64,000 nucleotides of DNA, from contig NC_091096.1 of the NCBI RefSeq assembly GCF_024713975.1, positions 6,699,501-6,763,500 of the forward strand, written 5' to 3'. The translations under genes were made by a program, and so were the position numbers. This document shows positions 60,801-64,000 of the stretch, one piece after another. The notes below the pieces were generated by a model. The model was not told the origin of the DNA, made no database searches, and saw only the letters and a program-made list of their open reading frames with translations. This DNA comes from Paralichthys olivaceus (lineage: Eukaryota; Chordata; Actinopteri; Pleuronectiformes; Paralichthyidae). Numbering within the stretch: position 1 is the first letter of the stretch; each line of letters starts with the position of its first letter.

Positions 60801-63180
60801 TCAAACCATTCTTCCCGCTCATCCTCTCCCCTCATTTCACTCCTCTTCTTCTTCTGCAAGGCCCTTTCTCTATCGCTCCTTAATGCTCCATGGGCATAAA
60901 ACCTCCTTTTACTTTACTCCCCCTTCTTTCAGTTTCTTCCTTCCGTACCTCTTTCTGTAACGACCTCCCCCATCCTCACCTCCAAAACAGATGCAGTGCC
61001 AATGATGAGTGGATCCTACCTCCCCTCCACCTCCTCCTCCTCCTCCTCCCCCCTCCCCTATTCTCTCTCTCTAGGCCCAGTCCGTCACCTGCATCCTCCC
61101 CCCTCCAGTCCCTCCTTTCCCCTCGTGTTATCTATTTCCTACCCTCCCTCCCTCTCTCTCCTCACCCCTGCAGTGTCTCCTCTCTCCTCCTTTCCTCTCT
61201 CCTCACCTACATGTTCTCCATTTCTTCTCTCTTTGCCTTTTTATGCAGATAACACCCTCCGCCCATGCTCTCTGGACCCCTCATTGCTGAAAACTGTGTG
61301 GTCCAGCTGCATTCATCTTTGTCAGACTGCATTAGTGCCATGAGGGGCACGCACACACACACATACACACATGCACATGCAAGGTCTATGGTCTGGTCTG
61401 CCATGGGGGGGGTGGGGAGGCCATGACAGCAGGCCTCTCCAAAGCTGGCCAATGAATATAGATCACCTAGCTATTCTCAACCACTGGGGCCCCGAGACCC
61501 CCACTGGCCCTCTGGGACTCCAGGCCCTTAGACTGGGTCAGACCTGCTCCATGTGGACATGTAGATAGAGCTTTCACCAGCAGTACAACACCAGCACTCT
61601 TTGTGTGTGTGTGTGAACATGGTGCAGTCAATAAATATATACAGTATGTGGTGCTGTTCAACAGAAAACATTTTTTTTTTAATGCAGGAAACTGTTTTGT
61701 TGTGACTGTGGTAAGAAACAAACAGTCCTGGGAATAATGGAGAGGAACAAGAGGAACCAACTGCTCTGGGGTTACTGTTCCCTCAGCTGAGGGGATGGGG
61801 TTGGATCACATTGGAAATTTTCAGTCAGGGTTTTCATGTCTCTCACATTTCAAATAAATGCTTGTGGCCCTGATGTAGACAGGGATGTTGCGATCAGAAG
61901 GCATTTCCTCTTTTTCCTTTTTTGTGGGAATTTAGGGGTTTAGAAATACAACCATACACATAGAGAGTATTTCATAAACTAATTTCTGTATTTTTAGATT
62001 TGAGTATATAAGTATTTTAAGTCAAAAATGTATATTTTATTTTATATACAAATATAAATTTAAATTCTGGCAATGCTTAGAAATTATTTCTAAAAATGTC
62101 TGTGTGTTTTTTAAAGCTTTCATAAGAATAACTTACAGATCTAGAGAGGAATAAATAAACATACCTGCTTTTGTTCTGTTTCGCTCACAAACATTTGATG
62201 ATTTAGTAATTACATAAAGAAACACAGTGATTCTAAAATAATCCAATAATGTAAAAAAATAAAACGTCTGATTCATTTTGCTGTTTGCTTGTATTCTGTC
62301 AGCTCTGCACATATATTCAGCCATAAGGGGAGAAATAACACAAGCCATTTTTTTCACTGGTGCAGGACCAGCATGCATTGCAGCAACAGTCCTTTTTGAT
62401 TGTGTGCTGGTTGTCACATTCTCCCGGTTGGATATACCTCTCTCTGTGGCCGCTGCTTTTACCAGGAACTCTGAGGTTCACAAAAATCCCAAACAAACAC
62501 GGGAGTTAGTGAAGCAGCTTTAAATGAACATTACACACAAAAGCAGATTATCTCTGAGGTGGAAACAAGCCTTGTATTTACATACATGTGAATGCTCATT
62601 TAAATGTTTTTGTAGATAATACCATGTATTGTTAGCAGCGTATTATGACTCTTGTACATACAGAAGAGATCAACACCAGATGATCAGGATCAAATGCTTG
62701 AGTACCGGCGTGGTATGTGGACATGTGTGTGTTTATGTTGCTGTGTGCACTCCCTAGCATGTGTTTGCTTTTGTGAGCACATTGTACAGTTTGTATGTGA
62801 TGCATATCTGGGAGTTGCATCATGTGTGTCTATGAAAGGCTGTTTGTGTGCGAATATCAGACTGTACGAGGGGGAAATCGTGTCTCTGCTGTAGGTGTGC
62901 TCGGCCGTGTGCCACTGCGGATAGGTAATCTGTCTTGCTGTATTGTTGCACTCTTGTGCGCCCAATCCCCTGTAAGCATGCAGTAGGCATCCTAATCTGC
63001 TCGGAGAATTACTAAACCAGCTCTAAGAAGCTCAATGCAGCAGTTTGTGGAAAAATAGTGAAGGGAAAGGGAGGAACTGGTGTTTTGGGGCCTTATCTCA
63101 AACCTGTTCCGTAATGGCCACACTTTCTATTTACTGTTAATTCCGCACCATATTTTTGTCATGATCATTTCTGACTCTCA
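60801..63180. other. Gene-free DNA, part 5
   Basis: CT-rich tracts (60840-60880, 61018-61210) create Ser/Pro/Leu-rich open frames at 60890-61343 that are not genes. CA runs near 61350-61380. AT-rich from 61900. Confidence 0.45.
61018..61210 (+). repeat. Long polypyrimidine (CCT-rich) tract
   Basis: Nearly 190 nt dominated by CTCC, CCCTCC and TCTC blocks, broken by a few purines; starts with (CCT)n. Confidence 0.75.
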
Positions 63181-63189
63181 CCACATTTG

Positions 63190-63420
63190 TATTTTATATC
63201 GTATAGTGTAAACAAGCTCTTAGAGCGCTGGGGAATTTGTCTTTCCTATGCTGGTAGATATGTAAATTTAGAAAGTGCTGCTGGTGTGATCCTCAGCTCA
63301 GAGTATTGGATCACCCTCTCTTGATCTCATTAGGTGCAAATGACCCAGTTGGTATAAGCAGATTGCTGATGAGTTTGCCACCAGTGTACAAGGATGAGTG
63401 GGAGGCTGAGGATTGATTAA
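63190..63420. promoter_or_regulatory. Candidate conserved non-coding element G
   Basis: Complex block (CTCTTAGAGCGCTGGGG, GATATGTAAATTTAG, ATTAGGTGCAAATGACCC) that stands out by texture. No exon features. Confidence 0.2.
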
Positions 63421-63514
63421 AGATGATGGTGAAGACCTATTCATAACATTTTATTTCTATTTATTAATTAAAACAAAAGCACACACGACAAGAAAATAAC
63501 TGAATGCCACTTAG

Positions 63515-63805
63515 AAGCGTGTCGACCCCCTCTGAGGCCCAAAAGTCCCCTCATGAAAACACTTTTAGATTCACTAGATCCACATTTTTATTTGGATCTG
63601 CGCCGAATTGCAGATAGATTTTTTTTCCTTTCTAGATCAATTAATTATTCTCAGGGGAATCAATGAAAATGTTGAAAACACACACGTAATCCATTCAGTA
63701 GTTTTTGTAGATTGTATATATTGTATCTTACTAACGAACAAACAACCCATCAAACAAAAAGACGAGTGTGAAAGCATAACCTGCTCGATGAAAGTAAAAA
63801 TTATT
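63515..63805 (+). repeat. Dispersed repeat family B, copy 2
   Basis: Aligns block by block and in the same orientation with 54020-54386: ATTCACTAGATCCACATTTT, ATTTGGATCTGCGCCGAATT, a run of ACGAACAAACAACC, then AGCATAACCTGCTCGATGAA. Better preserved than copy 1. Confidence 0.55.
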
Positions 63806-64000
63806 AATCTACATGATAAAGGAGAGAGGAACAGGTGGACTCCTCTGATCTGTGATGAATCAATAACCTGCTGTTTCTAGTTCATGCACATCAGTGAACA
63901 ACTCTGTCAATATAAATATGCTATGGATATGAATACTACTACATGTGTATTGATTCAAAACTAAATGATTAGAAATGACGTACAGCAAATATTTACTGTA

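Noticed and set aside
60890-61343. Ser/Pro/Leu-rich frames of 115-120 codons
   Set aside because: Products of the polypyrimidine tract.

Overview
This window is nuclear DNA from a ray-finned fish, most likely a percomorph teleost. The evidence is compact split genes with roughly 80-1000 bp introns, AT-rich intergenic DNA full of (CA)n/(GT)n tracts, a teleost-type tRNA-derived SINE, several small non-autonomous DNA transposons, and protein matches to fish forms of vertebrate genes. There is no operon structure, CRISPR array or bacterial signal.

Layout: (1) 0.66-1.67 kb, the last three coding exons of btf3 (+), its 5' part lying upstream of the window. (2) 4.5-7.6 kb, a complete interleukin-12 beta (p40) gene (+) with a TATA box, seven exons and an AU-rich 3' region. 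(3) 8.6-11.5 kb, pradc1 (+), five exons, with a TATA-less NRF1-type promoter. (4) 14.3-25.9 kb, a cluster of four orphan rhodopsin-like GPCR genes: two on the minus strand (subfamily 1), then two near-identical genes on the plus strand (subfamily 2) made by a local segmental duplication. The second unit was later entered by a hAT-like element with 8-bp target duplications. (5) 27.7-46 kb, hic2 (+): a CpG-rich candidate promoter, a ~10 kb first intron, a single large coding exon (586 aa, BTB plus five C2H2 fingers) and a ~6 kb 3'UTR. (6) 46-64 kb, no convincing coding exon: microsatellites, two copies of a dispersed repeat, a perfect hairpin, and several dense unique blocks that look like conserved non-coding elements, including an RFX X-box palindrome.

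The genes are not one pathway. btf3 acts on nascent chains and transcription, il12b is a secreted immune cytokine subunit, pradc1 a secreted PA-domain glycoprotein, and hic2 a transcriptional repressor; the gene-poor flank of hic2 fits a developmental regulatory landscape. The most unusual part is the GPCR cluster. The receptors lack the canonical TM3-ECL2 disulfide and the N7.49 of NPxxY, and subfamily 1 also lacks N1.50. In three of four genes the apparent stop codon sits inside a perfect splice donor (AG|GTRAG), and in all four a phase-matched acceptor lies downstream, so a short separate C-terminal tail exon is predicted. The two plus-strand genes are ~99% identical in coding DNA but clearly diverged outside it, which points to gene conversion.

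All calls are by reading; no database search was run.
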